64,000 bases of DNA from Candidatus Lutibacillus vidarii (GCA_016717165.1 JADKGA010000002.1:558001-622000), one strand, 5' to 3'. Shown: positions 33,852 through 44,110, counted from the stretch's first letter. A program made the numbers and translations. The notes: generated by a model not told the origin, from the letters alone.

Positions 33852-34994
33852 GTGAGCGCGCCCCTCACCCTGCCCGACTTTCCCTGGGACACCCTGCGGC
33901 CGTATGCCGACCTCGCCCGTCGGCATCCCGGCGGCATCGTCGACCTCTCCGTCGGCACGCCCGTCGACCCGACGCCTGAGTTGCTTCAGCGTGCCCTGGC
34001 CGCGGCCGGTGATGCTCCTGGCTACCCGACAACGGTCGGCACGCCGGCGCTGCGCGAGGCGGTGTGCGGGTGGTTCGCCCGCCGTCGCGCGGTGCCGGGG
34101 CTGCGCCCCGAGGGGGTCATCCCCACGATCGGGAGCAAGGAGCTCGTCGCCTGGCTGCCAACCCTGCTCGGGCTGGGGCGAGGTGACCTGGTCGGCCTCC
34201 CCGCCGTCGCCTACCCGACGTATGACGTCGGTGCGCGGCTGGCCCGAGCCACTCCGGTCGTCGTCGACCTCGACGACCTGCCGACCCGTCCGCGGGAGAT
34301 CCCGGCCCTGGTCTGGGTCAACTCGCCGAGCAACCCCACCGGTGCGGTGCTCGGCCTGGCGCAGCTCCGCGCGGTCGTTCAGTGGGCTCGCTCCCATGGG
34401 GTCGTCGTCGCGAGTGACGAATGTTACGCCGAGCTGGACTGGCGTCCGCAGGAGCAGCGCGAGGGCCTCGTCGCGACGCCGAGCATCCTCCATCCGCAGG
34501 TCTGCGGGGGCAGCCACGAGGGCCTGCTCGCCGTCTACTCGTTGAGCAAGCAGTCCTCCCTCGCGGGCTATCGAGCCGCCTTCGTCGCCGGCGACGAGAG
34601 CCTTGTCGGGCAGCTCCTCGAGGTCCGCAAGCACGCCGGGATGATGGTTCCCGGCCCGGTCCAGGCGGTCCTCACGGTGGCGCTGGGTGATGACGCGCAC
34701 GTCGCTGACCAGCGAGAACGCTATCGGCGCCGGCGCGAGATCCTCCTTCCCGCCCTCGCCCGCGCGGGTCTGCGGGTGGACCGCTCCGAGGCCGGGCTCT
34801 ACCTCTGGGCCACCCGGACGGCCGACGTCGACGGGGCCCAGGCACCCTGTTGGGAGACGACCCGGTGGCTCGCCGACCGGGGGATTCTCGTCGCCCCGGG
34901 GTCCTTCTACGGGGACGCCGGGCGCCGCCATATCCGGATGGCGCTGACTGCGTCCGACGAGCGCATCGCACGCGCCGCCGAGCGACTGGGGTGA
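33852..34994 (+). CDS. dapC: Succinyldiaminopimelate aminotransferase
   Basis: A 380-aa class I/II PLP aminotransferase for the lysine/diaminopimelate pathway. Visible: GYPTTVGTPALREAV, the Asn/Pro pair in WVNSPSNPTGAV, SDECYAELDW, and the PLP Lys in YSLSKQSSLAGYR. The fdxA-dapC pair is a conserved actinobacterial linkage, and dapD and dapE lie 2-4 kb downstream, which supports this specificity over other aminotransferases. The start GTG 33852 gives a family-normal N-terminus (TLPDFPWDTLRPYADLA). Confidence 0.92.
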   Translation: MSAPLTLPDFPWDTLRPYADLARRHPGGIVDLSVGTPVDPTPELLQRALAAAGDAPGYPTTVGTPALREAVCGWFARRRAVPGLRPEGVIPTIGSKELVAWLPTLLGLGRGDLVGLPAVAYPTYDVGARLARATPVVVDLDDLPTRPREIPALVWVNSPSNPTGAVLGLAQLRAVVQWARSHGVVVASDECYAELDWRPQEQREGLVATPSILHPQVCGGSHEGLLAVYSLSKQSSLAGYRAAFVAGDESLVGQLLEVRKHAGMMVPGPVQAVLTVALGDDAHVADQRERYRRRREILLPALARAGLRVDRSEAGLYLWATRTADVDGAQAPCWETTRWLADRGILVAPGSFYGDAGRRHIRMALTASDERIARAAERLG

Positions 34995-35081
34995 CCGGGT
35001 CGTGGTCCGTCATCCATGCCCGGAAGGCCGTGAGGTAACGTCCCACTACCGGCGAGGATGCCGGTCGAAGGAGGCACAGCG

Positions 35082-36363
<1,282 letters not shown>

Positions 36364-36380
<17 letters not shown>

Positions 36381-37245
36381 CCCGCACCTGGGTCGCCCCG
36401 ATCGGCTGGTCGGCGCTGGCCCAGGTGGTCGCCGCGTCATCGCTGCCGCGGGTCCAGACGCGGTCACCGACCTGGACCGACGTGACTGCGTTGAGCTCGG
36501 CCCGACCTACCGCCCACCCGGCGACCGCCCAGGCGGTGCGGGCGCTGTCGGTCGAGACGGCCAGGCCGCCGTCCTGGAGGATGCCGCGCTCACCGGAAAG
36601 CCGGGTCAGCTCGGCCGCGGCGGTGGTGGGGGCGGACGGGGCCGACGGGTCCCCCAGGCGGCAGACGACGCCGCGTGGGGTCTCCCCGGTCAGGGCCGAG
36701 GCGAACACCCGGGCGATGCCTTCGTGCTTCGCGTATGCCGTCGGGAAGCCGCTGCGCTGCACGCGCTGAGCGGCGGCGGCGATATCCATCGTCTCGTAGC
36801 CCTTGACCTTCACCAGGGCGTCGAAGAAGGCGTTCGTCGCGTACACCGGGTCGAGGATCTGCGCCTCGGTGCCCCAGCCTTGGCTCGGGCGCTGCTGGAA
36901 CAGACCCACCGAGTCGAGGTCGCCGTGGGCGATATTGCGCAGCTTCGACTCCTGCAGCGCGGTGGCGAGGGCGATCGTCACGGCTCGGGCCGGCAGCCCG
37001 CGCTTGTGGGCGATCGCCGCGATGAGGGCGGCATTGCCGGTCTGGTCCACCTCGAGACTGAAGCTCGTCCCAGCGGCCGTCGCGATGCACTCGCTCGTGG
37101 CGGCGACGCCCCCAAGCCATCTGGTCACGGCGAAAAAGGCGCCGGCGAAGAGCGCAGCCAAGGCGACGACGGCGCCGGCGGCGCGCAGTCGTCGGCGACG
37201 CCGGTGCACTGTCGCTCGGGCCGAGTCCGAGACGGAGCGGGGCAC
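36364..37245 (-). CDS. Membrane-anchored lysozyme/transglycosylase-like protein
   Basis: A 293-aa protein with a basic N-terminus, one membrane span (AAGAVVALAALFAGAFFAV, about residues 22-40), then an extracytoplasmic lysozyme-like domain. ALATALQESKLRNI (candidate catalytic Glu), DLDSVGLFQQRPSQGWGT and the paired Gln/Arg region are typical of a conserved actinobacterial family of cell-wall-associated proteins often left as hypothetical. The start GTG 37243-37245 is the first in-frame start before the basic N-terminus. It lies downstream of dapD on the same strand (49 bp gap) and converges with gltA. Confidence 0.78.
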
Positions 37246-37294
37246 GGGCGAGGTCGACGCGGGCCGGGGCGGCTCGGGGCTCAGCGTGGGTCCT

Positions 37295-38251
37295 TCAGTC
37301 GTTGGCGTGCAGGGCGGTGTTGAGGACGATCCCGTGCCCGTCGCGCGGCCGGGCCTCGACCGCCCCGGTCACCGAGTTGCGGATGAAGAGCAGGTTGGAC
37401 TGACCGGACAGCTCACGCGCCTTCGCCACGGTGCCGTCCGGGAGGCTGACCTTCGTCCCGGCGGTGAGGTACAGGCCCGCCTCGACGACACAGTCGTCGC
37501 CGAGCGCAATGCCCAGGCCAGACTCCGCGCCGAGCAGACAGCGCTTGCCGATCGACACCCGCTGCGTGCCTCCGCCGGAGAGGGTGCCCATCGTCGACGC
37601 CCCGCCCCCGATGTCCGAACCGTCGCCGACGACGACGCCCTGGCTGATCCGGCCCTCGACCATCGAGGCCCCGAGCGTCCCGGCGTTGAAGTTGACGAAG
37701 CCCTCGTGCATGACGGTTGTCCCCGTGGCGAGATGGGCGCCGAGCCGGACCCGGTCGGCGTCGGCGATCCGGACCCCGGTGGGGACGACATAGTCGACCA
37801 TCCGGGGGAACTTGTCCACGCCGTACACGGTGACCGGCCCGCGGGCCCGCAGCCGCGCCCGGGTCAGCTCGAAGCCCTCGACTGCGCATGGCCCGTAGTT
37901 GGTCCACACGACATTGGGGAGCACGGCGAAGATGCCCTCGAGCGAGATCGAGTTCGGTTGGACGAGCCGGTGGCTCAGCAAGTGCAGCCGCAGGTAGGCA
38001 TCGACGGTGTTCGTGGGGGCGGCGTCGAGGTCGATGCCGATGCCGGTGCAGTGGACGCGCACCTCGCGTGCGGCGTCGACGGCCTCCAGGGCCTGCAGCT
38101 GCGCGGGGAAGGGTTCCTGGTCGTCATAGTCGCCGCCCAGCTGCGGGTCGGGGAACCATGCGTCGAGGACCTGGCCGGCGAAGGTCCGGGTCACCAGGCC
38201 GAGCCCACGGGCCCATCGGGTCGTCGTCGTGTCGGACGGCTCGGTCGTCAT
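37295..38251 (-). CDS. dapD: Tetrahydrodipicolinate N-succinyltransferase
   Basis: A 318-aa acyltransferase of the succinylase branch of diaminopimelate synthesis. The left-handed beta-helix hexapeptides are clear (GAHLATGTTVMHEGFVNF, GRISQGVVVGDGSDIGGGAS, GKRCLLGAESGLGI), and length fits the actinobacterial long DapD form (Rv1201c). The start ATG 38249-38251 has TAGGCT seven bases upstream and no ribosome site. It is divergent from dapE, as in M. tuberculosis (Rv1201c/Rv1202). Confidence 0.94.
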   Translation of the reverse strand: MTTEPSDTTTTRWARGLGLVTRTFAGQVLDAWFPDPQLGGDYDDQEPFPAQLQALEAVDAAREVRVHCTGIGIDLDAAPTNTVDAYLRLHLLSHRLVQPNSISLEGIFAVLPNVVWTNYGPCAVEGFELTRARLRARGPVTVYGVDKFPRMVDYVVPTGVRIADADRVRLGAHLATGTTVMHEGFVNFNAGTLGASMVEGRISQGVVVGDGSDIGGGASTMGTLSGGGTQRVSIGKRCLLGAESGLGIALGDDCVVEAGLYLTAGTKVSLPDGTVAKARELSGQSNLLFIRNSVTGAVEARPRDGHGIVLNTALHAND

Positions 38252-38258
38252 ACGGGCC

Positions 38259-38289
38259 AGCCTAGGCGACCACCGCGGATCGGTAGGGT
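38259..38289. promoter_or_regulatory. Back-to-back leaderless promoters of dapD and dapE
   Basis: Minus-strand TAGGCT (38264-38259) is 7 bp from the dapD ATG; plus-strand TAGGGT (38284-38289) is 7 bp from the dapE ATG. The whole spacer between the two start codons is only 45 bp, so the -35 regions must overlap and the two promoters probably compete or are co-regulated. Confidence 0.6.
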
Positions 38290-38296
38290 GACGACC

Positions 38297-39382
38297 ATGC
38301 CCGCCAAGGTCGACCTGAGCCAGGATGTGGTCTCGCTCACCGCTGCCATCTGCGATATCGAGTCGGTGAGCCTGGGGGAGGCGGCGCTCGCCGACGCCGT
38401 GGAGGCTGCCCTGAGCGGGCTGGCCCACCTGCACGTCACCCGCCTCGGCAACACCGTCGTGGCCCGGACCGAGCTCGGACGACCTGAGCGGGTCGTCCTC
38501 GCCGGCCATCTCGACACCGTCCCGTTGACCATCGACCCGGCGAACCTGCCCACACGTCGGGTGACCAGCGGCGGCGTCGACACCTTGTGGGGTCGCGGCA
38601 CGGTCGACATGAAGGGTGGGGTCGCGGTCCTCCTGCGGGTCGCCCAGCTTCTGCCCGAGCCGACCCGGGATATCACCTTCGTCTGCTACGAGGCGGAGGA
38701 GATCGACAGCCGGTTCAACGGGCTGCTCCACGTGCAGCAGCAGCGACCGGAGCTCATCGCCGACGCCGCCTTCGCGGTGCTCCTCGAGCCGACCGACGCG
38801 CAGGTCGAGGGCGGCTGCAAGGGCACACTGCGCGCCGAGGTGACCCTCAAGGGCATCGCGGCTCACTCCGCCCGCCCGTGGAAGGGGCACAACGCCATCC
38901 ATGACGCGGCGGAGGTGCTGCGCCGGCTCGCCGCCTACCAGCCGCAGACCCGGGTCGTCGACGGCCTGGAGTACCGCGAGGCCCTCAACGCCGTGCTCAT
39001 CTCGGGCGGCACAGCGACCAATGTCATCCCCGACCGGTGCGTCGTCACGGTCAACTACCGGTACGCGCCCTCGGTGTCGGAGGAGGAGGCCGAGGCGCAT
39101 GTCCGCACCGTCTTCGACGGCTTCGACATTGCCGTCGTCGACAATGCGGCCGGGGCACGCCCCGGTCTGCACCTTCCGGCCGCGCAGGCCTTCGTTGCCG
39201 CCCTCGGGCTGGAGGTCGTGGCCAAGCAAGGCTGGACCGATGTCGCTCGCTTCTCGGCGATGGGCGTGCCGGCCGTCAACTTCGGTCCGGGCGATCCGAA
39301 CCTGGCCCACATGGACGACGAGCAGTGCCCCGTGTGCCAGTACGAGAAGTGTGAGGCGGCGCTGCTCCGCTGGCTCGGCTGA
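38297..39382 (+). CDS. dapE: Succinyl-diaminopimelate desuccinylase
   Basis: A 361-aa M20 metallohydrolase. Metal and catalytic motifs: LAGHLDTVPL, GRGTVDMKGG, CYEAEEIDS (general base Glu), LLEPTDAQVEGGCKGTLR and FGPGDPNLAHMDDE. The TNVIPDRCVVTVNYRYAP dimerisation strand is typical of DapE. It completes, with dapC and dapD, three steps of the succinylase route to lysine and peptidoglycan within 5 kb. The ATG is preceded by TAGGGTGACGACC; the same 16 bases including ATG occur at the O-methyltransferase start (47383). Confidence 0.94.
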   Translation: MPAKVDLSQDVVSLTAAICDIESVSLGEAALADAVEAALSGLAHLHVTRLGNTVVARTELGRPERVVLAGHLDTVPLTIDPANLPTRRVTSGGVDTLWGRGTVDMKGGVAVLLRVAQLLPEPTRDITFVCYEAEEIDSRFNGLLHVQQQRPELIADAAFAVLLEPTDAQVEGGCKGTLRAEVTLKGIAAHSARPWKGHNAIHDAAEVLRRLAAYQPQTRVVDGLEYREALNAVLISGGTATNVIPDRCVVTVNYRYAPSVSEEEAEAHVRTVFDGFDIAVVDNAAGARPGLHLPAAQAFVAALGLEVVAKQGWTDVARFSAMGVPAVNFGPGDPNLAHMDDEQCPVCQYEKCEAALLRWLG

Positions 39383-39425
39383 TCGGCCCACGACCTGCTC
39401 ACTGGCCCCGAGATCGTGCGCGGAC

Positions 39426-39468
39426 CGGCATACCACTCGGCTCGGCATACCGTTCGGCTCGGCATAGG
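39426..39468. repeat. 17-bp tandem repeat, about 2.5 copies
   Basis: CGGCATACCACTCGGCT (39426-39442) and CGGCATACCGTTCGGCT (39443-39459) are followed by a partial third unit CGGCATAGG. Each unit begins with the octamer CGGCATAC that is over-represented in the window. It lies in the 162-bp spacer upstream of the LOG-like gene, where I see no gene. Confidence 0.7.
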
Positions 39469-39544
39469 TCCGACGCCCGCCGCTCCACCCCTGTTCGGCC
39501 AGTTGTGCGCCGGAGGCCACCGCGGCTGACGTAGCCTGGGCCGC

Positions 39545-40303
39545 GTGAACTGGACCACACACGGGACCTACCTCAAAGGGCCGGTGACCCTGCGCGGCAA
39601 GGATGTCCCTGCCGAGACCACCGACCAGCGGCTCCTGGACCATTGGCAGTCCGCCGACTGGCTGCACGCCGACCCCTGGCGGGTCATGCGGATCCAGAGC
39701 GAGTTCGTCGAGGGGTTCGGCGCACTCGCCGAGCTGGGGCTGGCGGTCTCGGTCTTCGGCTCGGCGCGGACCGCGAAGGACGACCCGTTCTACGCCATCG
39801 GGGAGCAGATCGGCGCCGGTCTGGCGAGGGCGGGCTACGCCGTCATCACCGGAGGCGGTCCCGGCGCGATGGAGGCGGTCAACAAGGGCGCCTTCGAGGC
39901 CGGAGGCACGTCGGTGGGCCTGGGCATCGAGCTGCCCTTCGAGCAGGGGATGAACGACTACCTCAGCCTCGGTGTGCACTTCCGGTACTTCTTCGCCCGC
40001 AAGACGATGTTCGTCAAGTACGCCCACGGCTTCGTCGTCCTCCCCGGTGGCTTCGGCACCTTCGACGAGCTCTTCGAGGCGCTCGTCCTCGTCCAGACCC
40101 GCAAGGTGACCGAGTTCCCGATCGTCCTGGTCGGCCGGGACTACTGGGGCGGCCTGCTCGACTGGCTGCGCAGCTCGGCGGTCACGGAGGGGACGATCTC
40201 GCCCGGCGACGTCGACCTGCTCTCGTTGACCGACGACCCGGAGGAAGCCGTCGCCCTGGCCACAACCGGGCACGGCACGCCGCCGAACCCCAACGCGGGC
40301 TGA
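39545..40303 (+). CDS. LOG-family (TIGR00730) nucleotide hydrolase-like protein
   Basis: A 252-aa Rossmann-fold protein with the LOG signature PGGFGTFDELFEALVLVQT and ITGGGPGAMEAVNKGAFEAGG. Proteins of this family release cytokinin bases from their 5'-monophosphates (cytokinin riboside 5'-monophosphate phosphoribohydrolase); in bacteria the physiological substrate is often just AMP or unknown. The length is longer than plant LOG because of an N-terminal 60-residue extension. TAGCCT ends seven bases before the GTG start. M. tuberculosis has the homologous Rv1205 shortly after dapE (Rv1202). Confidence 0.9.
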   Translation: MNWTTHGTYLKGPVTLRGKDVPAETTDQRLLDHWQSADWLHADPWRVMRIQSEFVEGFGALAELGLAVSVFGSARTAKDDPFYAIGEQIGAGLARAGYAVITGGGPGAMEAVNKGAFEAGGTSVGLGIELPFEQGMNDYLSLGVHFRYFFARKTMFVKYAHGFVVLPGGFGTFDELFEALVLVQTRKVTEFPIVLVGRDYWGGLLDWLRSSAVTEGTISPGDVDLLSLTDDPEEAVALATTGHGTPPNPNAG

Positions 40304-40360
40304 CGGCCGGCCGGGCAGGTCACGCCGGTTCGCACGGCCTGGTGTGGCACCATCGTCCGC

Positions 40361-40834
40361 GTGATGTGGTTCTTCGTCCTCTGTGCTGCCGTTGCCGCGG
40401 CGGCCGCGGTCGCCCTCGTCGTCGGCCGCGTCGACGGGACGATGGGGGAGGCGACCTCCTCCCTGGCGCATCAGACCCTGCCCGATGACCGCCCGCTCAC
40501 CGACGCCGATATCGCCGCGGTGCGCTTCGACGTCGGGGTCCGTGGGTATCGGATGGACCAGGTCGACGATCTCGTCGACCGGCTCCGTGACGAGCTCGAG
40601 CGGCTCCGCACCGAGCGCGACCGGCTCGCCGCGACCGGTGCAGAGTGGTCGGTCGTCCACGAGGAGGGGATCTTCACCGCGCCCGAGCCCGGAGCCGCAC
40701 CCGCAGCCGCAGTCGAGGCTGAGCTCCCAGCCGAGCAGACCGAGCCGACATCCCCCGCACCCGAGCAGACCGAGCCGGCTGGCGCGGCCTCCGAGCAGGA
40801 CGAGGCGGCCCCGCACCGGCCCGAGTGGATCTGA
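40361..40834 (+). CDS. Membrane-anchored DivIVA-domain protein
   Basis: A 157-aa protein: one N-terminal span (FFVLCAAVAAAAAVALVVG), a DivIVA-like motif (IAAVRFDVGVRGYRMDQVDDLVDRL) running into a short coiled coil (RLRDELERLRTERDRL), then a Pro/Ala/Glu-rich tail with repeated (A/P)EQTEP units. Such proteins occur between the LOG gene and tag in many actinobacteria and may act at the cell envelope; the function is not established. GTG 40361 and ATG 40364 are adjacent alternatives; CACCAT lies seven bases upstream. Confidence 0.82.
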   Translation: MMWFFVLCAAVAAAAAVALVVGRVDGTMGEATSSLAHQTLPDDRPLTDADIAAVRFDVGVRGYRMDQVDDLVDRLRDELERLRTERDRLAATGAEWSVVHEEGIFTAPEPGAAPAAAVEAELPAEQTEPTSPAPEQTEPAGAASEQDEAAPHRPEWI

Positions 40835-40836
40835 GG

Positions 40837-41301
40837 ATGGCCTCGGTCCAGGTGGTGCGGCGCGTCGCTGCGCCGACGATGCGGACCTGGGCGGTCCTCA
40901 CCGACATGGCCCGTCACGGGGCTGTCATGCCACTGACCCGGATGCGGGTGGACCCCGGCCCGATGGGGGTCGGCTGGCGGTTCACCGCGACGACGGGGAT
41001 CGGGCAGCTCGGCTTCGATGACGACATGGTGGTCGAGCTGTGGGAGCCCCCGGGCGATGGTGTCGACCAGGGCCGGTTCGTCATACGGAAAACTGGGCGG
41101 GTCCTCCGCGGGTATGCCGACGTCCGGGTCGAGGGCCTGGGCGAGGCGGCCACCCTCGTCCGGTGGACTGAGGAGATCGTCGTCCAGCCCGGCTGGCTGG
41201 GGGCGCGGCTGGCACCCGTCGTCGACCCGGCCGTCGCGCTGCTCTTCGGGCGGGTCGTCGGCTCCCTGGGGACGCTCGCGGAGGCCGGGGTGACCCGGTG
41301 A
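40837..41301 (+). CDS. SRPBCC-family protein
   Basis: A 154-aa START/Bet v1-like ligand-binding protein: N-terminal strand VQVVRRVAAPTMRTWAVLTD, central GWRFTATTGIG and the long C-terminal helix. Many small actinobacterial SRPBCC proteins bind lipids or polyketides; no substrate can be inferred. It begins two bases after the DivIVA-protein stop and its own stop overlaps the tag start (GTGA), so it belongs to a tight operon with those genes. Confidence 0.83.
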   Translation: MASVQVVRRVAAPTMRTWAVLTDMARHGAVMPLTRMRVDPGPMGVGWRFTATTGIGQLGFDDDMVVELWEPPGDGVDQGRFVIRKTGRVLRGYADVRVEGLGEAATLVRWTEEIVVQPGWLGARLAPVVDPAVALLFGRVVGSLGTLAEAGVTR

Positions 41302-41909
41302 GCCCCGTGGAGGACGGTCCGGGACCAGGCCCGGGCCTTGGACTGCGCCGCGGCGAGGACGGCGTCGTCCGCTGCGGGTGGGCCGGCAGCCCACCGGAGT
41401 ACCTCGCCTACCACGACGACGAGTGGGGGCGGCCGGTCCACGGTGAGCAGGCCCTCTTCGAACGAATCACCCTCGAGGCCTTCCAGTCGGGTCTGTCCTG
41501 GCTGACCATCCTGCGCAAGCGGGACGGCTTCCGGGCCGCCTTCGCCGGCTTCGACCCCGACGTCGTCGCCGCATACGCCCCTGCGGACGAGGCGCGCCTG
41601 CTCGCTGACCCGGCCATCGTCCGCAACCGAGCCAAGATCGCCGCTGCCGTGACCAACGCCCGAGCCGTCGTGGCATTGCGCGCCGACGGTGGGCTCGACG
41701 CCCTCGTCTGGAGCTTCCGACCGGCGAAGAGCCCCGCGCCCAGGTCGCTCGCCGAGGTCCCCGCGGTGACCCCGGAGTCGACAGCGCTAGCCCGGGCCCT
41801 GAAGTCTCGTGGCTTCGTCTTCGTCGGACCGACGACCGCCTACGCCGCGATGCAGGCCTGTGGACTGGTCGACGACCACATCGTCGGGTGCCATCGGAGG
41901 CCCGGGTGA
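41298..41909 (+). CDS. tag: DNA-3-methyladenine glycosylase I
   Basis: A 203-aa Tag enzyme that excises 3-methyladenine. Zinc ligands of the zinc snap are visible as Cys26 (VRCGWAG), His39 (YHDDEWG), His194 and Cys198 (DHIVGCH). EWGRPVHGEQALFERITLEAFQSGLSW carries the conserved substrate pocket. The N-terminal 20 residues are a Gly/Pro-rich extension. The GTG start overlaps the preceding stop and the gene's own stop overlaps the next start. M. tuberculosis has tagA (Rv1210) in the same relative place before the DUF3117 gene. Confidence 0.93.
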   Translation: MSPVEDGPGPGPGLGLRRGEDGVVRCGWAGSPPEYLAYHDDEWGRPVHGEQALFERITLEAFQSGLSWLTILRKRDGFRAAFAGFDPDVVAAYAPADEARLLADPAIVRNRAKIAAAVTNARAVVALRADGGLDALVWSFRPAKSPAPRSLAEVPAVTPESTALARALKSRGFVFVGPTTAYAAMQACGLVDDHIVGCHRRPG

Positions 41910-43132
41910 AGTGGCGTCCCGGGTTCGTCACCATCGTCCTGCTCGCGTATGCCGCCTGCCGGCTCGTCAGCGCCGCCATCCTCGTCGCTGTGGGCTCGTA
42001 CCAGGAGCCGACCGGCTGGACCGGACCCGAGGTCACCTACCTGTCGTTCACCCAGCAGTGGGACGCCCAGTGGTACCGGCAGGTCATGGATACCGGCTAC
42101 CCGAGCACCCTGCCGGTCGATGCCGGGGGGACTGTGCAGCAGAATGCCTGGGCCTTCTACCCGCTCTACCCCTTCCTCGCCAAGGCGCTGGTCGTGCTCA
42201 CCTCGGCGGACCCGGTGGTCGTCACCTCGACCCTCTCGCTGGTCCTCGGCGCGGTCGCCGCGGTGCTGCTCGCGGTGCTGCTTCGTCGCCGGATCGGCCC
42301 GGTCAGCGCGCTGCTCGTCGTCGTCGTCTGGGCGAGTATGCCGGCCAGCCCGGTCCTCCAGGTCGCCTACACCGAGTCTCTCGCCATGGTCCTCCTCGCC
42401 GGTTTCCTCCTGGCGGTGGAGACCCGGCGCTGGGCCACCGCGGGGGCGCTGGCCCTGCTGACCGGCGTGGCTCGGCCCATCGCTGCCCCGCTGGCCGTCG
42501 TGGCCGTGGTCGCCGCGGTCCTGCGCTGGCGGTCGCTACGCGCCGAGGGCGCCCGGCTCAGCCGTTCCGAGGGTCTCGGGCTGGTCGGGCTGGTCGCCGC
42601 GTGCGGCGTCTCGGGCCTGATCTGGCCCGGCATCGCCGCCCTCTCGACGGGTTCACCGACGGCATACACCGACACGATGTCGGCCTGGCGCGGCAGCGGG
42701 ACCATCACCCCGCTGCGTCCCTGGCTGGACAACGCTCGGTACTTCTTCGGTGAGGACCGCGGGGGCTGGTTCCTGCTCGGCTACGCCGTTATCGTCCTTG
42801 GCGCCAGCCTGGGCCCATGGGCGGCCGGCCTCGGCCCGGCGATGCGCACCTGGGGCGTCGCTTATCCGGCATACCTCTTCGTCGTGCTCGACCCCGTGAC
42901 CAGCCTCTTCCGCTACCTGGTCCCCATCGTGCCGCTCGCCGCAGTGGCGACCCTGGCCGCGGGGCGGCGCGGCGGTATGCCGGGGGGACCCCCGGGGCCG
43001 GACGAGTGGCGCGGCCCGCGGCGCCACGTGCTCGTCGCCACCGTCGTCGTCCTGGCGGCGTCGATTGCGGGGCAGTACCTGTGGACCGACGAGCTGTGGC
43101 GGTTCGTCCCGCCGAGCGACTGGCCACCGTGA
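41906..43132 (+). CDS. Polytopic membrane protein, PIG-V-like mannosyltransferase fold
   Basis: A 408-aa protein with about ten membrane spans. Early in the sequence is QQWDAQWYRQVMDTGYP, the WDAxWY motif of PIG-V/GT-C type mannosyltransferases, followed by AFYPLYPFLAKAL. GT-C enzymes use polyprenyl-phosphate sugars outside the membrane; the acceptor here is unknown. GTG 41906 overlaps the tag stop. Last gene of the DivIVA-SRPBCC-tag operon, ending at a GC palindrome. Confidence 0.8.
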   Translation: MKWRPGFVTIVLLAYAACRLVSAAILVAVGSYQEPTGWTGPEVTYLSFTQQWDAQWYRQVMDTGYPSTLPVDAGGTVQQNAWAFYPLYPFLAKALVVLTSADPVVVTSTLSLVLGAVAAVLLAVLLRRRIGPVSALLVVVVWASMPASPVLQVAYTESLAMVLLAGFLLAVETRRWATAGALALLTGVARPIAAPLAVVAVVAAVLRWRSLRAEGARLSRSEGLGLVGLVAACGVSGLIWPGIAALSTGSPTAYTDTMSAWRGSGTITPLRPWLDNARYFFGEDRGGWFLLGYAVIVLGASLGPWAAGLGPAMRTWGVAYPAYLFVVLDPVTSLFRYLVPIVPLAAVATLAAGRRGGMPGGPPGPDEWRGPRRHVLVATVVVLAASIAGQYLWTDELWRFVPPSDWPP

Positions 43133-43144
43133 CCCGGGCGCCCG

Positions 43145-43166
43145 CCCCGGGGACGCGTCCCCGGGG
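43145..43166. terminator. 22-bp perfect GC palindrome between convergent genes
   Basis: CCCCGGGGACG followed directly by its reverse complement (43156-43166), 12 bp after the stop of the membrane protein and 10 bp from the stop of the enoyl-CoA hydratase gene. As RNA it would fold into a short-loop hairpin in either direction. Confidence 0.65.
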
Positions 43167-43175
43167 GTCGCAAGG

Positions 43176-44006
43176 TCACCGACCGGTGAAGGTCGGCTTC
43201 TCCTTGGCGAGGAAGGCCGCGACCGCGGCCTGGTGGTCCGCGGTGGCCCCGGTGAAGGCCATGTACTCGGCCTCCCGGGCCAGGGCGTCGCTGAGCGGGG
43301 CGGCGCTGCCGAAGGCGACCGCGTTACGGATCGACCCGTAGGCGAGGGTCGGCCCAGCGGCGAGCCGGCCGGCCAGCGCCGCCACGGCGGCAGCCAGCTC
43401 CGCGGCGGGGACGACCTGGGTGACCAGACCGAGCTGCAGCGCCTCCTGGGCGTCGACCGTCCGCGGCATGAGGAGCAGCTCCTTAGCCCGCGCCACACCG
43501 ACCAGCCGGGGCAACGACCAGGACGACCCCGAGTCACAGGACAGCGCGATGGCGGCGAAGGCGAGGTTGACCCCGGCGGTGTCCGCCGCGATCCGCAGGT
43601 CCGCGGCGAAGGCGAAGGCTGCGCCCGCGCCGGCGGCCACGCCGTTGAGCGCCGCGATGACCGGCTTGTTCATCGTCGCCAGCAGCTCGACGATCGGGTT
43701 GTAGTGCTCCGGAACCGTCCGCCACAGGCTCTCGTCCCGCGCGCCGAGCAAGGTGATGTGCTCGCGCAGGTCCTGGCCGACGCAGAACGCCCGGCCCGAG
43801 CCGGTGAGCACCACACAGCGCACGCCCGGGTCCGCCGCAAGCTCTTGGAGGATGGCGAGCAGGGCGGTCTTGGTCGGGGTGTCCAGCGCGTTCATCGCGT
43901 CCGGCCGGTTGAAGGTCACCGTGGCGACACCCCCGTCGCGTTCGCACAGCACGGGTGCTGGCGCCTCGGTCCCGGAGGACAAGGGGTGGTCGGTGGGTGA
44001 GCTCAT
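43176..44006 (-). CDS. Enoyl-CoA hydratase/isomerase family protein (PaaG-like)
   Basis: A 276-aa crotonase-fold protein: VATVTFNRPDAMNALDTPT, oxyanion hole CVGQDLREH and AALNGVAAGAGAAFAFAADLRIA, and SCDSGSSWSLPRLVGVARAKELLL. Asp/Ser at the second catalytic position and the LPRLVG helix resemble PaaG-type ring-isomerases of phenylacetate breakdown, but ordinary beta-oxidation hydratase is possible. GAGGAG precedes ATG 44004-44006. No paa genes are near. Confidence 0.86.
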   Translation of the reverse strand: MSSPTDHPLSSGTEAPAPVLCERDGGVATVTFNRPDAMNALDTPTKTALLAILQELAADPGVRCVVLTGSGRAFCVGQDLREHITLLGARDESLWRTVPEHYNPIVELLATMNKPVIAALNGVAAGAGAAFAFAADLRIAADTAGVNLAFAAIALSCDSGSSWSLPRLVGVARAKELLLMPRTVDAQEALQLGLVTQVVPAAELAAAVAALAGRLAAGPTLAYGSIRNAVAFGSAAPLSDALAREAEYMAFTGATADHQAAVAAFLAKEKPTFTGR

Positions 44007-44110
44007 GAGATCTCCTCGTCACGGGGTCGGCGACACCTCCGGTCGGGCGGAGGTCGCTCCCATCCTCCCGCGCCCACGGGCCTGCGGGCGGCACCTGGCC
44101 TGTCGCCGTT

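Noticed and set aside
37295..40816. Open minus-strand frame of 1173 codons covering dapD, the dapE region and beyond
   Set aside because: Only its first 957 bp (37295-38251) encode DapD. The rest is the antisense of dapE and the LOG gene, kept open by high GC third positions.
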